Assembly: GCF_031755915.1 (NCBI RefSeq)
Contig: NC_083379.1
Span: 17,655,501 to 17,719,500 of the forward strand
DNA: 64,000 nucleotides
Source of the DNA: Ziziphus jujuba
Taxonomy: Eukaryota > Streptophyta > Magnoliopsida > Rosales > Rhamnaceae
Direction: 5' to 3'
A model generated the notes under the pieces. That model ran no database searches. It was not told the DNA's origin and worked only from the letters and a program-made list of their open reading frames with translations. Below, piece by piece: positions 50,597-62,759 of this stretch (position 1 is the stretch's first letter; each line of letters opens with the position of its first letter). The position numbers were made by a program, and so were the translations under genes.

Positions 50597-51035
50597 GTAA
50601 GCGGGAAACCTTGTTATTTTATTTCAAAATTCAAGGCCAGATATACATGCAGAAAGTTTCTCCCACGCGGTGGAACTTAATTGAAAGACAACCAATTTCA
50701 ACTCTAAAGTATATATCATGCCAAATTAATTATCGTCTTCAACCTCTTAACTACACTCAAAATTTTTTTTCTTCTTTTTTTCTTTTTTAAATATTTTTTA
50801 GTGTTAAGGATGTGGATTCAAACAGCTCTATATGCATGCAATTTGCCACTAATTCATTCCTTTACATATATATATTTTGTTGGAAAATAAGAAAGAGGAA
50901 AGGGTCTATTTCTATAACTCTAGTACAGAATTATATTGGTGAAAACAGATGTGATAGTTTAAGAATTTCAAATTTGACTCTTTATTTCGAAGTGAACAAC
51001 AGGTTTTCTAATCAAATTGTTGGTTGGTGTTGGAG

Positions 51036-51067
<32 letters not shown>

Positions 51068-51480
51068 TGATAGTCCACTTTCTATGAACTTAAATTTTTT
51101 GAATCAATACAGCAATTGAATTTGTTATCAAAACTCAACAACTCCACCTAAAAAGCATAAACACATATAAAGATTCAAAATAAACTAGAAAAGCCTACAT
51201 GCTGGGCGATGTTAGAGAAAAAGTATATAAAAAATTAATAGATTACATTTCATCACCTTAAGTTTCGGGAAATGGTAATTTAACTATTAGAGTTTCTAGA
51301 ACGAACTAACCACCCATTGGTTAATGTACATGGATCATTGTATTAACCAATATATTCCAATATTCCTTACCTTTCCAATGAGAAAATTAACTAGAGTAAA
51401 GAAAAGGAAAAATCCTTATTATTTCTGCTATTAAATAGAGTAAATAAAAAGGAAAATCCTTTTTAAATAGAATAAAGAAA
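50575..51480 (+). promoter_or_regulatory. Orphan duplicate of a CRK upstream region
   Basis: It aligns in order with 62065-62640, the region upstream of the third CRK. Shared words: GGGAAACCTTGTTATTTT, CACGCGGTGGAACTT, TTTCAACTCTAAA, TTCATTCCTTTA, GGGTCTATTTCT/GGGCCTATTTCT, TTTCGAAGT(G/A)AACAACAGG and GAAAATTAA(C/A)TAGAGTAAAGAAA. No CRK coding sequence follows; after 51480 the homology stops. The downstream gene was deleted, or only the promoter was duplicated. Confidence 0.65.
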
Positions 51481-52585
51481 AGGAAAAATCTTTCGGGCAA
51501 GGCATGACAAAACTAGTTTTTAATTTGTTAGACCATAATGGTCAGCTCAAAACCCTATACTTCAAGGCTAGAAGAAAAAAAAAAGTAGATCCTATATTTT
51601 CAATGTTTTCAATTGATCCAAAATTTTAATTAATTTGGATTTCAGTATGTTCCTATATATACAACTTTTTCTTTTTCCTTTTAATTGGGATCCTAAATTT
51701 TAATTTTGGCCTATCATCGTGGTCATCCAACAGTGCATAACTAGTTTACTTTAATAAATTTGTAATAGAAAATACAGATAAATACATTGTTGGATTAACA
51801 TCGTTTACTAGTTAGCATGATTTGTTACAAATGTTTGTCAAATTGATCGCATAACAAAAGATAAATATTTCGATTTTTAACATTATAACTTTTAAAATTA
51901 GAGGTGGTAAGATACCCTACAGTCCTCGATTTCTACAAGGAATGTAAATGGGAATCCCCAACCTACCCTGCTTAAGTTGAAAAATATTCATTTTGCAAGG
52001 AGCAAAAATATCAGTCATATAGAATATAGAAAATATGTACAAATATATGTTATGATAAATAAATAGAATAACAAAATAATGAACAATTAAATAAATATAG
52101 TCTGTCATATTCGATCAAGGTATGCATAATGTGCTATTTTTAGAGAGGATACACCTCTTTTTGCATTGTAATTTTTTATGCATTCTTGTTTAGAGATACA
52201 ACAATCCTCCAAGAATTTTAAGATGTAGCTAAGAACTTCCCACAACCTTTCAATCATCCGTAATGCTTAAGAATATTAATAGATATATAGAACACACACA
52301 TTATGGACAACTGTTATCGGGTTTAGTTTGGTTTATGCTTTCATATCTATCTCATAAGTGTTGGAAGAGTTTAATTCCCACAATAGCGACCTCACTACTA
52401 TATTTACTTAGGTGAAATCTCCAAGGGTAATTTGTGATCAACACCCTGCAAAATATACATGCTTTAGTTTCCTGAACTATTAAATTTATAAGCACTTATT
52501 ACCATAGAAATAAGATGAGGAAATAATCCTCAAATAAAATTTAGTATCCCATAAGTCATTATTAACAAGATCTTGGTGTATTATT
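51481..52585. other. AT-rich intergenic DNA
   Basis: No supported gene or clear repeat. Short frames on the minus strand (51917-52108, 52486-52698) have low-complexity translations and no domain. Confidence 0.6.
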
Positions 52586-54770
52586 GGTGAGATGAGGAGC
52601 ATAAAGAGCATTTGAAGTTGATGTTGCATATTTTGAGGGAGGGAGGACCGGTTGTTTGTTAAGGTTAGCAAATGTGAGTTTTCATTGGATAGAGTCAATC
52701 CTCGAGCACGTTGTTTCTGTTAATGGCATTTAGCTGGATCCTCAAAAGGTGGAAGCGGTGGTAAAGTGAGAGTAGCATGCTAAAGTGACTGAGGTGTTGA
52801 GTTTCCTGGGTTTAGGCGGGGTATTATTGTAAATTATATGAGTAAAGTTTCCAAGAGTTGAAGAAAAAGTTGACTTCAGTGTTTTTTTAGACTTCACTAG
52901 ACGGTAACAAAGGGTTTGAGATTTACAGCAATGGTTCTTACCAGGGTTTGGGATGTGCATTTATGCAAGAGGATAGTTAATTATACTTATAAGCATTTGA
53001 AAAAGCATGAGTTGATCTATCCTCGTCATGACTTGGAGTTTGCACTAATGATCTTTGCTTTGAAGACTTGGTAACATTATTTGTATGGAGCTAGTTGTCA
53101 AATCTACACACTAACCATAAAAGCCTTAAGTATTTCTTTACACATAAGGAGTTGAGCTTAAGGTAAAGGAGATGGATAGAGTTACTTAAGGACTATGATT
53201 CCACCATTGACTCCGATCCTGGTAGGGCAACTATGGTAGTCGATGCATTGAGTAGAAAGGCTATAGGTCATTTGGGATACATGCAAAAGGTGCAGCTTCC
53301 TTTGATGGTAGAGCTGTTGAAGATAGGAGTTGTCTTGAAGATTGGCTTAGCTAATTTTTTAGTTCAACCTATACTTATTGATTGCATTCATGATCCCAAA
53401 TTCATAATTCCTTTTTGATGAAGTTGAGAGGCATGGTTGCAGAGGGTTGGACTACATCTTTCATAATTAGAGATGATGAAGCTTTGGTTATGGGTACCAA
53501 ACTTTGTATTCTTCCAGATGAGGGACTTAAAAGAGAAATTCTTGATGAGGTTCATAGCTTAACATATGCCATGCATCCTAGTGGCACCAAGTTGTATCAT
53601 ATTTTATAAGAATATTATTGGTGGCTAAGAATGAAAAAGGATGTTACACTAAGTGTTTAGTATGACAGTAGGTGAAGGCAGAGAGGCAAAAGCCTTCAAG
53701 ACTTTTGCAAACTTTGCCTATTCCAGTTTGTATATGGGAGCATATCATCATGGACTTTTTTTTAAGGCTTCCCATACTTAGGCAAGTTACAATAGTATTT
53801 GGTGATTGTTAATTAACACATAAATTCCTTGCACTTTTTATCAACTCATGATACTTATACATTGCTAGATCTGGCCATGTTTTATGTGAAGGAGATTATG
53901 AGTTTAGATGGAGTTTTTGTGTCTATTATCTCAACCACAGACACGTGGTTCACATCTAGGTTTTGGAAGAGTTTTTAAGCAGCTATGTTTTAGTACTGCT
54001 TTCCATCGACGAACAAATGGATGGTCAGAAAAGACTACACAACTTTCAAGGACATATTGCGGTCTTGTGTATTGCAGTTTAAAGAGACTTGGGAATCTCA
54101 CTTACCTTTAGCAGAGTTCACTTCGAACAACAGTTATCATTCAAGCATTAGTATAGTACCTTATGAGACCTTGTATAAGAGACAGTGTAAGACTTATATG
54201 TATTGGAATGAGATTAATGATTGGTAACTTAAAAGTCTTGACTATGTTTAGTATACATTAGATAAAGTCAAGATCATTCATTAGAGGCCGAAGGCAACTC
54301 AAGATAGATGGAAGAGTTATGTAGGTGTTTGAAGAAAGGATTTTGAGTTTGAGATTGGAGATAAAGCCTTTTTGAATTTATCACTTTGGAAAAAAGTATT
54401 GTATTTTGGGACGCGAGGAAAATTAAGTCCAATGCACATTGGTCTATACGAGATCATTGAGATGGCTGTACCTATTGCCTATTAACTTGCTTCACGATGG
54501 AGCTTTCCTAGATTCATGATGTTTTTCATGTGTCTATACTTTGCAAGCATAGATTGGGCCCCTCACATGTGTTGAAGACTTAGCAGCTTCAGTTGAAGGA
54601 GGATTTATCTTATAAGAAGCGGCCGATACATATTTTTAACTGTAGAAATCAAAAGCTTTATACCAAAAACACACACCTTGCAAAAGTCCTATAAAGGAAT
54701 CATGCGGTAGAGGAGGCTACATACGAGCTAGAGGACTAGATATGAAGTTAACATCCACACCTTTTCTAGA
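52586..54770 (+). pseudogene. Decayed Ty3/gypsy pol (RT end, RNase H, integrase)
   Basis: In order and with many stops: RT C-terminus (HLKLMLHILRE, about 52610), RNase H (LKKHELIYPRHDLEFALMIF, about 52996; ALSRKA near 53245), integrase zinc finger (YAMHPSGTKL, YWWLRMKKDV, 53560-53645), integrase core end (FHRRTNGWSE near 54001; LPLAEFTSNNSYHSSI near 54104), and the pol end NHAVEEATYELED (about 54700-54740). The domain types are those missing from the young array at 1-10201. It is the body of an old autonomous relative, but it cannot supply enzymes now. Its 5' half and 5' LTR are not present. Confidence 0.85.
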
Positions 54771-54775
54771 ACTAA

Positions 54776-55455
54776 TGTAGGACTCTGCTTCCACTGGTGG
54801 ATCCATCATTTTCCGCTGACATTGTCCATTTAGCCGCCACACTTTGTATGGAGTTTTTCATTCAGATCTTTCCAGGAGCTCATTGATTTATGGACTACTC
54901 TTATCTGAGCACGATTAACTTTGGAGTTCTTTCATATCCTGAAGCCCACTGCTCTTAAAAGGCCTCAGCATTATAAGGGTGATTATCATTACATCTGAAT
55001 AATCCCCCGATCCACAACCGGGTAACGCAAGAATAAGTACCAAGTAGCATGTGAGTGCCATTCACCTGCCTACACTGATCATCATAATCCACCCCCTTAG
55101 AGCCCAGCGTCCTCTTTGGCACACTTCAAGTAGAGTACAAGCTTTGACACCAATTTATAACACCCTACCTCCATTGGTGGACTATCACTTTCTATCGATA
55201 TTATCCCCGCATTAGATACGGGGTTTTTTGTCAAAGTATCTTAAGAGGTTACCCATCTTTAGACTACTCTTACATTAGCATGCTTAACTTTGGAGTTCTT
55301 TTGAATCCTAAAGCCAACTGCTCTAAAAAAGCCTTGGTTTTATTAGAGTTACTTTCATTACATTTGAATCATTCCATAATCTATATTTGGACGATGTGGG
55401 TTTGGACATCAAGTAGCTTGCTAGTGCTCCACCCCCATTCACACTGGCTATCATA
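54776..55455 (-). mobile_element. Cassandra-type TRIM retrotransposon, copy 2
   Basis: Left LTR 54776-55086, internal part 55087-55155, right LTR 55156-55455. The inner primer site is degraded (GCTTTGACACCA, 55141-55152, on the minus strand). Both LTRs hold 5S-like sequence on the minus strand (near 54875-54935 and 55245-55300, e.g. GCATGCTTAACTTTGGAGTTC read on the plus strand). Flanks ACTAA (54771-54775) and ACTAC (55456-55460) are a near-match target duplication. It sits between the gypsy pol end and its polypurine tract. Confidence 0.88.
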
Positions 55456-55460
55456 ACTAC

Positions 55461-55800
55461 GGTATGAATTTCGTGGATGAATTTTTATTTTTTTTTGGGA
55501 GGTAAGTTATGATGGCCAATTCTAAAATTAAGAATTAAAATTAAAATTTTATTTGGTTTGGCCAAAATTGACTAGTTAGACAGTGAATGGGCCATAAGTT
55601 TGACTTTTTATTGTTAAGAATTTTGGTTTGATCGATACACTATAACGTAAAGTTCATTGATATAAATCTGTAGCCGAGCAACACATTTAATTCTAAGTTA
55701 TGATTATAATGTTATGGTTCTGGAAAGTTTTTAAACATCAATATTTATCCATGTCAAACCAGTCCTAGATTTTTATTTTAGTGGCCGTAGGCCAATATAT
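55461..55800 (+). repeat. 3' LTR fragment of the decayed gypsy element
   Basis: After Cassandra, ATTTCGTGGATGAATTTTTA and GGGAGG match the pol end and polypurine tract of the young element (TTTCGAGGACGAAATTTTTG, GGGGGGAAGG). The LTR 5' end follows from about 55506, with GACTTTTTATT, GATCGATACACTATAACG and GTTCATTGATAT words of the U3. It is truncated after about 300 bp. Confidence 0.6.
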
Positions 55801-56047
55801 ATTCATGGGGATGTGTGCCTCATTAAACAAATTGAAAATATCCAAAAAGTTTGAAAACCCCTCCCTAGACCCAATAAACACGTGACTTGACAAGGTGAAC
55901 ATGTTGTACTTCAAATAAGGTCATAAATAGGTGTGCGTAGTTTATGAATAGGTGTATGTAATTTTACTAGTAGCATGTAAAATATTAGTGTTGGCATCAA
56001 TTAGAATCAAAACATGTGTCAAACAAGCATTGTCATCCAAGTTGTAT

Positions 56048-56250
56048 AAGATCTTCAATTACAAAGCAACAACTATATTTTCTATTCCTCCTCTTCCCTT
56101 GCATACGTACTTTCGGTATTCCTCTCTCAATATGAGGAAAATAGTCTTCCTCTTTTTTATGTAGAAAAGTAGTCTTTAACTTCTTGTAGCATTAAATACT
56201 AAGTTTTGTCCTAGTTTCCAAGCACTTTCTTCACAAATTACCTAACATAT
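56048..56250 (+). repeat. 334-bp tandem repeat array, left partial unit
   Basis: It matches the last 200 bp of the units at 60981-62040 (TTCAATTACA, CATTCCTCCTCTTC-like sequence, CTTTCGGT, TCTTCCTCTTTTTTA, GCATTAAATACT, CACAAATTACCTAACATAT). It is cut at ACATAT by the copia element, which shows the array once continued directly into 60981. Confidence 0.85.
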
Positions 56251-56451
56251 TATTGGGCTAACATAGTACTCATGCATAAGATAATGTAGTAACCATGCAT
56301 CTCAATCTCTCTTGTATCACTCATCCTTTTATGTATATTTGTTAATAGCTTGTATTTATCCTTTAGTATTTACTGGTGTACAATGTGTATATATTTGTAT
56401 ATGTTCTCTATCAATATGTATGATCTTTTGGTAAACTCTCCTCATATCTTA
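56251..56451 (+). repeat. Copia 5' LTR, 201 bp
   Basis: It aligns without gaps to 60775-60975. The first two bases are TA instead of the usual TG in both LTRs. Confidence 0.9.
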
Positions 56452-56453
56452 CA

Positions 56454-56465
56454 TGGTATCAGAGC
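56454..56465 (+). other. Copia primer-binding site
   Basis: TGGTATCAGAGC, the Met-tRNA-type site, starts two bases after the 5' LTR. Confidence 0.9.
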
Positions 56466-56499
56466 CCTGAAGCTTAAATGTTTTTTTTTTCCCTTCATA

Positions 56500-57410
56500 A
56501 TGATGTCTTTTTCTGCTCATTCTTCCCTCCTAGCACTTTCGATAACTAATGAAGCGATATTTATCAATGTTGCCACTCAAGCTCCTTTCAAGCTCACTGA
56601 AACAATGTAAATTCCCTGGAAAAAAATAGTTTGATACGCTTCTTATAGGCTATGATTTGTATGGGTTTATTGATGGCACACTTCCTTGTCCCTCGCCTAC
56701 ACTTTTTGACAATGCTTCATCACCAAACCCGGATTATGCAATCTTGGTACGACAAGATTCACTTCTCCTTAGTGCTATCCTCATATCTTTATCAAAAGAT
56801 GTCTACAAATTTGTTTTCTCTGCTGATACATCTCGTGAGACTTGGCAGAAACTCTCTTTCACTTTTGCCAAACCTACTCATCCATGACTGCTACGACTTC
56901 GAAAACATTTTATTCGACCTCAAGGATCTCATTCTGTTCACAAATACCTGAATGATGTTAAGAGTGCCACTGATGAGCTCACTCTGATTGTTCATCCTTT
57001 GAGTGATGATGATCTAACTCTTTATATCATAAGTGGTCTTTCTCTTGAGTATGAAGCCATCTTTGCAGCATTTAGATTTTGGAACTCTGCTATCTCTTAT
57101 GAAGAATCGTATGACAAGCTTGTAGAACATGTCAGCTACAGAAAGAGAACTAAAATACGATCTAATGAGACATCCTTCACTGCATTTGCTGCTCAACATC
57201 AGCCCACTTTTTCCAGTAAACCACATCAGTTCAGGTCACACAGAACACGTCATCCTTCTTCTGGTGGCCATATGACATGTTGAATTCCCTCCTCTATTTC
57301 CACTACTGCAGAATAGGGTTTAACTCGATTCAACAGTCCTTCCAATTCATATAAAGGCTGTCAACTATGTTTGATTCGAGGTCACTCCACTCATTTATGC
57401 TCATTGCTAC
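56500..57410 (+). pseudogene. Copia gag relic with intact zinc knuckle
   Basis: It starts with ATG near 56500 and has stops after about 35 codons and near 56885. Gag (UBN2-type) segments are clear: ILVRQDSLLLSAILISL, LYIISGLSLEYEAIFAAFR and SYEESYDKLVEHV. A canonical CX2CX4HX4C zinc knuckle (CQLCLIRGHSTHLC) remains at about 57360-57401. It would have been the RNA-packaging protein. Confidence 0.8.
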
Positions 57411-57463
57411 GACAGCAATGGACTTACACACCTCAGCAATAAGCATCCTTTCCCTGAAATCCT

Positions 57464-57982
57464 TTGCCTCAAGCCTACAATATGAATTCAATTCTTGGTC
57501 TTCCTCCACCTTCACATTCGTCCAATTCATGTTGGCTCGTGGACTTTGGTGCTTCTCACCATGTGGTATTTGATTTTCATAATCTATCCCTTCAGTTTTA
57601 CTACGATGGCCTCGATGAAATTGCTGTTGGAAATGGTAAAACCTTTCCTAAAACACACACTGGTATTACAACCTTAACTGATCCTTCTCACTATTTTCCA
57701 TTAACTAGCGTTCTATGTGTCCCATATATGAAATGCCATCTTCTTTCTGTCTCCAAAATTTTCGAACAAAATAATGTTTCTATTGAATTTTTACCTACTT
57801 GCTTTTTCGTTAAGGATCTATGGACTAGGAAGGAGCTTCTGCAAGGACCAATTTACGGTGGAATATATGAATGGTTGGCTACTTCTTCTCCTTCTTTTGC
57901 CTCTCTACTTCCTCAAAGATATTCTATTGTTCACACTAGTCTTCCTGATTGGCATCATCATCTTAGTCATCCCTTTAATTAG
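57464..57982 (+). pseudogene. Copia protease and pre-integrase relic
   Basis: A 172-codon frame. The aspartic protease motif is DFGASHH instead of D(S/T)GA, so a catalytic-loop residue is changed. The usual flap and pre-integrase parts follow, with the HHLSHP histidine pair at the end, then a stop at 57980. Confidence 0.8.
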
Positions 57983-58012
57983 ACTCTACATAAAATTGTT
58001 TCTCGCTTTTCA

Positions 58013-58960
58013 TTGTCAGTATCTTCCAGAATAAAATTTAGTTGTAATTCTTACCGTGGTAATAAATCACAAAGACTTCCTTTTGGGGATTCTTCTTTTT
58101 CTACTACTCAGCCCCTTCAATTAATTTATTCAGATGTTTGGGGTCCTACATCTATTGTGTCTAATGATGGCTTTGCCTATTATGTTATCTTTGCAGACCA
58201 TTTCTCTAAATATACTTGGTTTTATCCAATTAAACACAAGTCAGATGTTTATTTTACATTTATTAATTTTAAAAATCTTGTTGAAAAATATTTTCAACTT
58301 CCCATAATTTCTTTTTACTCAGATAATGGAGGAGAGTTCATTGCTGTAAAATCATTCTTTCTCAAACATGGTATTATTCACATTCTCTCCATGCCCTATA
58401 CTCCTCAACAAAATGGCTATGCTAAGCACTGGCATAGACATATTCGTGAAACAGGTCTATCGCTGTTAGCTCATGCAGGCCTTCCTTCCAAATTTTGGAC
58501 ATATGCTTTCTTCACTATAACTTATTTAATTAACCGGCTCCTCACTCCTACTCTACATAACCTATCACCTTATGAGGTTTTATTTAAAAAGCCTCTAAAC
58601 TATATGCCATTGAAAACCTTTGGCTGCCTCTGCTATCCATATCTCAAACCATATACACAATACAAATTGGACTCTCTCTGTAGGCCTTGTATAAATCTTG
58701 GCCCATTAAGATCTCAGAGTGGGTATTTATGCTATGACCCTATCTTAACCAATTTCTACAAATCACAGCATGTTCATTTTGAAGAGTCAGTTTTTCCGTA
58801 TTCTACTCTAATCCTATCTACTCAACAGTCCTCTGATGATCAATCTACTGCCTCCCCACTCTCTTTCACTCCTACCCATTTTTATATTCCTTTATCCTCA
58901 TCCTCTAGTAATTCCTCTCTTCCCTTTTCTACTACATCACATAAATCACTATCTCGGTGA
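58013..58960 (+). pseudogene. Copia integrase relic
   Basis: A 315-codon open frame with the integrase core: first Asp in YSDVWGP, second Asp in SDNGGEF. The position normally filled by the third acidic residue (NGxAER-type) reads NGYAKHW, so the catalytic Glu appears to be Lys. The zinc-finger Cys pair is also lost at the 5' side. The C-terminal part has SPYEVLFKKP and FGCLCYP, then a Ser/Pro-rich tail. It is not active if this reading is right. Confidence 0.8.
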
Positions 58961-59229
58961 CATACCCATCAATCATGTGCACCCCACTCCTCTTTCTCTC
59001 CTTCCATGTGAATGCAGGATACTGGCCATTCACATCATATTCTTCCATATGGTTCCAACAGCAGCTCTTCATTCATTGAATAGCCTTCTTCTTCGATGCC
59101 GAATCTGCTTTCTCCATGTAATTTCTCATCTCCTCACTGTACCCATCATATGTGCACCCGAGCTCTCTACAAAATTTTCAAACCGAAAATTTTATCTGAC
59201 TTTTATCCCGCTCTAGTATCTCTTCCCTT

Positions 59230-60770
59230 GCTAAACCAAAATCAGTAACTTAAGCTCTCCAGTCACCTGAATGGCATAAAGCCGTGATTGATGAATATGA
59301 AGCTCTGCTTGCCAACCTATCTAGGATCTTGTTCCCTTCTTTTTTTGCTCAAAACATCGTCGATTGTAAATGGGTGTTTCGCATAAAGAAGAATTCTAAT
59401 GGTACCATAGAACGGTATAAAGCTCGACTCATAGCGAAAGGCTTCAATTAACTACCTGGCATTGATTTTAATGACACCTTCAGCCCGGTTGCCAAGCCAA
59501 CCACCATTCACATTGTTCTTTATCTCGCTTTATCCAATAACTGGCCAATCCAACATATGGCTGTCAACAATGCATTTCTCCATGGTACTATTCAAGAACA
59601 AGTTTTCATGACTTAACCACCTGAATTTGTCAATGCACCCTTTCCTTCTCATGTTAGTAAACTTAACAAAGCCATCTATGGACTCAAACAAGCTCCTTGG
59701 GCCTAGTTTATTGAGCTACGGACTTTTCTAGTTCAATATGGATTCACTCACTCTAGATCTGATTCTTCACTGTTTATTTTTGCAAAGGAAGGTATCTTGC
59801 TTTGCTCATTGGCCTATGTGGATGACTCGATTCTTACTAGGAATGACAATCATGTTTTATCTCAATTTGTTGTCTCTCTTTCCAACTGTTTCTCCATGAT
59901 GAATCTTGGACAGCTAAAATATTTTTTGGTTATTGAAGTAATCTTTACACCGACTGGTTTATTTCTTACTCAATAGCAATATCTCAAAAATATTCTTGAC
60001 AGCACAAATATGACTAACTCTAATGGTATGGATACTCGTATGTCTATCTCCAACTCCTCCTCTTCTTCGGGTGGTTATTCTCATCAATATGCCACTTTTT
60101 ACAAATAAGTGCTTGGTAGTCTCCAATACTTAACCTTCACAAGATCGGATATTGCATTCACTGTCAATAAATTGTGACAGTACATGCATAATCCTACTAC
60201 TTTTCATTGCATTGCTATAAAACGGCTCCTCCGCTATCTCAAAGGCACTACTCTTTTGGTCTTTCCCTTCATCGTATGTCTCCCCTACTCCTACATGCCT
60301 TCTCGAATGCTGACTGGGCTGGAAACAAAGAAGACTCCACCTTCATAACCAGTTATGTTGTCTTCTTAGGGTGCAATCCCATTTCATGGTCCTCACGCAA
60401 GCAGAAGTCGGTCTCCAGGTCCTCTATTGAAGTCGAATATCGGGTTGTTGCTCATACTGCCTTTGAACTCAATTGGTTGACTTCTCTTCTTCAATAACTT
60501 CATGTCTCTCTTCCATCATCTCCTATTATATACTATGATAACCTTGGTGCCTTGTATGTGTCTGCAAATCCTAAGCTCTACTCAAAGATGAAGCACGTTC
60601 GTATTGATTGTCACTTTGTTAGAGAAATGGTTGCTGCTGGTTCCCTTTGTGTCTCTCATGTATCTAGCAATGATTAAATAGCTGATTTTCTCACAAAACC
60701 TCTTGGTCGACAGCAGTTCTAGTTCTTCCGCTCCAAGCTTTGTGTCCTTGACCGACCCAAAACTTGAGGG
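59230..60770 (+). pseudogene. Copia reverse transcriptase and RNase H relic
   Basis: RT: CKWVFRIKKNSNGTIERYKARLIAKGFN, then a stop (CAA to TAA type); FSPVAKPTT; NNAFLHG; LNKAIYGLKQAPWA followed by a stop; catalytic AYVDDSIL near 59815. RNase H: SNADWAGNKEDS (about 60307), SRSSIEVEYR (about 60415) and MKHVRIDCHFVRE (about 60590). At least six stops interrupt the frame, most of them one base away from Gln or Trp codons. Confidence 0.85.
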
Positions 60771-60774
60771 AGCA

Positions 60775-60975
60775 TATTGGAATAACGTAGTACTCATGCA
60801 TAAGATAACATAGTAACCATGCATCTTAATCTCTCTTGTATCACTTATCCTTTTATGTATATCTGGTAATAGCTTGTATTTATCCTTTAGTATTTACCGG
60901 TGTACAATGTGTATATATTTGTATCTGTTCTCTATCAATATATATGATCTTTTGGCAAACTCTCCTCATATCTTA
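60775..60975 (+). repeat. Copia 3' LTR, 201 bp
   Basis: It follows the polypurine-like tract and is followed by ACATATCACTTAATTTCC, which resumes the tandem array. Confidence 0.9.
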
Positions 60976-62040
60976 ACATATCACTTAATTTCCACCACTT
61001 ACTTTAAGAAATCAGAATTTGGTTAAAGCAATGATGGTGGACTAGTAAGTTTTTGGCCCATAAGTTCAATACATAGAAAAAATAAATTTTCATGTACGTT
61101 AGATTCCCTAAAAGGTTTTCAATTATAGAGCAATAGCTATATTTTCCATTCCTCCTCTTCTCTTGCATACATACTTTCGGTCTTCCTCTCTCAATATTAG
61201 GAAAATTGTCTTCCTCTTTTTTACTTAGAAAAGTAGTCTCTAATGTCTTATAGCATTAAATACTCAGGTCTTGTCCTAGTTTCCAAACACCTTCCGCACA
61301 AATTACCTAACATATCACTTAATTTCCACCACTTACTTTAAGAAATTAGTATTTGGTCAAAACAATGACGGTGGACTAGTAAGTTTTAGGCCCACAAGTT
61401 TAATACATAGAAAAAATAAATTTTCATGTACGTTAGATTCCCCAAAAGGTCTTCAATTACAGAGCAATAGCTATATTTTCCATTCCTCCTCTTCACTTGC
61501 ATACATATTTTCGGTCTTCCTCTCTCAATATTAGGAAAATTGTCTTCCTCTTTTTTATTTAGAAAAGTAGTCTCTAATTTCTTATAGCATTAAATACTCA
61601 AGTCTTGTCCTAGTTTCCAAACACCTTCTGCACAAATTACCTAACATATCGCTTAATTTCCCCCACTTACTTTAAGAAATTAGTATTTGGTCAAAACAGT
61701 GACGGTGGACTAGTAAGCTTTTGGCCCACAAGTTCAATACATAGAAAAAATAAATTTTCCTGTACGTTAGATTCCCAAAAGGTCTTCAATTACAGTGCAA
61801 TAGCTATAATTTCCAATCCTCCTCTTCTCTTACATACATACTTTCGGTCTTCCTCTCTCAATATTAGGAAAATCGTCTTCCTCTTTTGCATTTGGAAAAG
61901 TAGTCTCTAATTTCTTATAGCATTAAATACTCAAGTCTTGTCCTAGTTTCCAAACACCTTCCGCACAAATTAGCTAACATATCAATTAATTTCCACCGCT
62001 TACTTTAAGAAATTAGTATTTGGTCAAAACAATTTGGTCA
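60976..62040 (+). repeat. 334-bp tandem repeat array, right part
   Basis: Three full units start at 60981, 61315 and 61649, and a partial unit starts at 61982 (steps 334, 334, 333). Each runs from TCACTTAATTTCCACC to CCTAACATA. Units are highly similar. No frame is conserved. It ends shortly before the upstream region of the third CRK. Confidence 0.92.
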
Positions 62041-62064
62041 TTGAATTTTTTTAGTCTTCAAAAG

Positions 62065-62759
62065 TAGTGGGAAAACCTTGTTATTTTCAAAGTTAATTCT
62101 AGAATAGGTATACAGAAAGTTATATACAAAGTTTTCACACGCGGTGGAACTTGGAAAGCTGCTAAATTTCAACTCTAAAATATTGTATCAAAGTAATTAT
62201 AACCTTCACCCTCTAAACTATATTTTACTGTTTATATTTCTTTTTGATATAGCTCTGTCTATGTGCGCTTTAACACTGATTTCATTCCTTTAAATCTTTT
62301 GTTTTGAATAAGGTAATGAAAAAGGGCCTATTTCTGTAAACAGTACCACATTAATTATACTGGTGAAATGCAATGTTGGACTCTTTTCATTTCGAAGTAA
62401 ACAACAGGGTTTCCTAATCAAATTGTTAGTTGGCATGCAATCACAGCTCGTATATTTTGGGCCGTATTGACCAATATTATACTCCTTTTCATTGACCAAA
62501 ACTCACCGCGGATTGGTCTACGTATGACCAATATTATACTCCTAAACTGAATATAATCCAATATATTTCATACGTTTCCAGAGAGAAAATTAAATAGAGT
62601 AAAGAAAAAGAAAAAGACATTATGATTTCCCTAAACTAAAAATTAAGGACGGAAATTACCTTTCATCTACTAAAAGATCCCTAATTTCGAATATCTATTT
62701 TTCCAATAAAGCCTTATAATTAATTTACTAGAGATGGCAGAGATAAACAGGAAAACACG
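62065..62759 (+). promoter_or_regulatory. Upstream region of the third CRK
   Basis: About 575 bp align with the orphan region at 50575-51480. TTGACC W-boxes occur at about 62467 and 62495, with further TGACC cores around them. Candidate regulation by WRKY factors is inferred from these motifs. No TATA box is clear near the start. Confidence 0.45.

Larger units (their letters stand above)
56251..60975 (+). mobile_element. Full-length but dead Ty1/copia element
   Basis: Two 201-bp LTRs (56251-56451 and 60775-60975) start TATTGG and end ATATCTTA. I count about 13 differences between them (about 6.5%). ACATAT flanks both sides. The primer site TGGTATCAGAGC is at 56454-56465, and a polypurine-like tract ACTTGAGGGAGCA precedes the 3' LTR. 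Inside are gag, protease, integrase, RT and RNase H in copia order, all with stops or changed catalytic residues. Confidence 0.92.
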
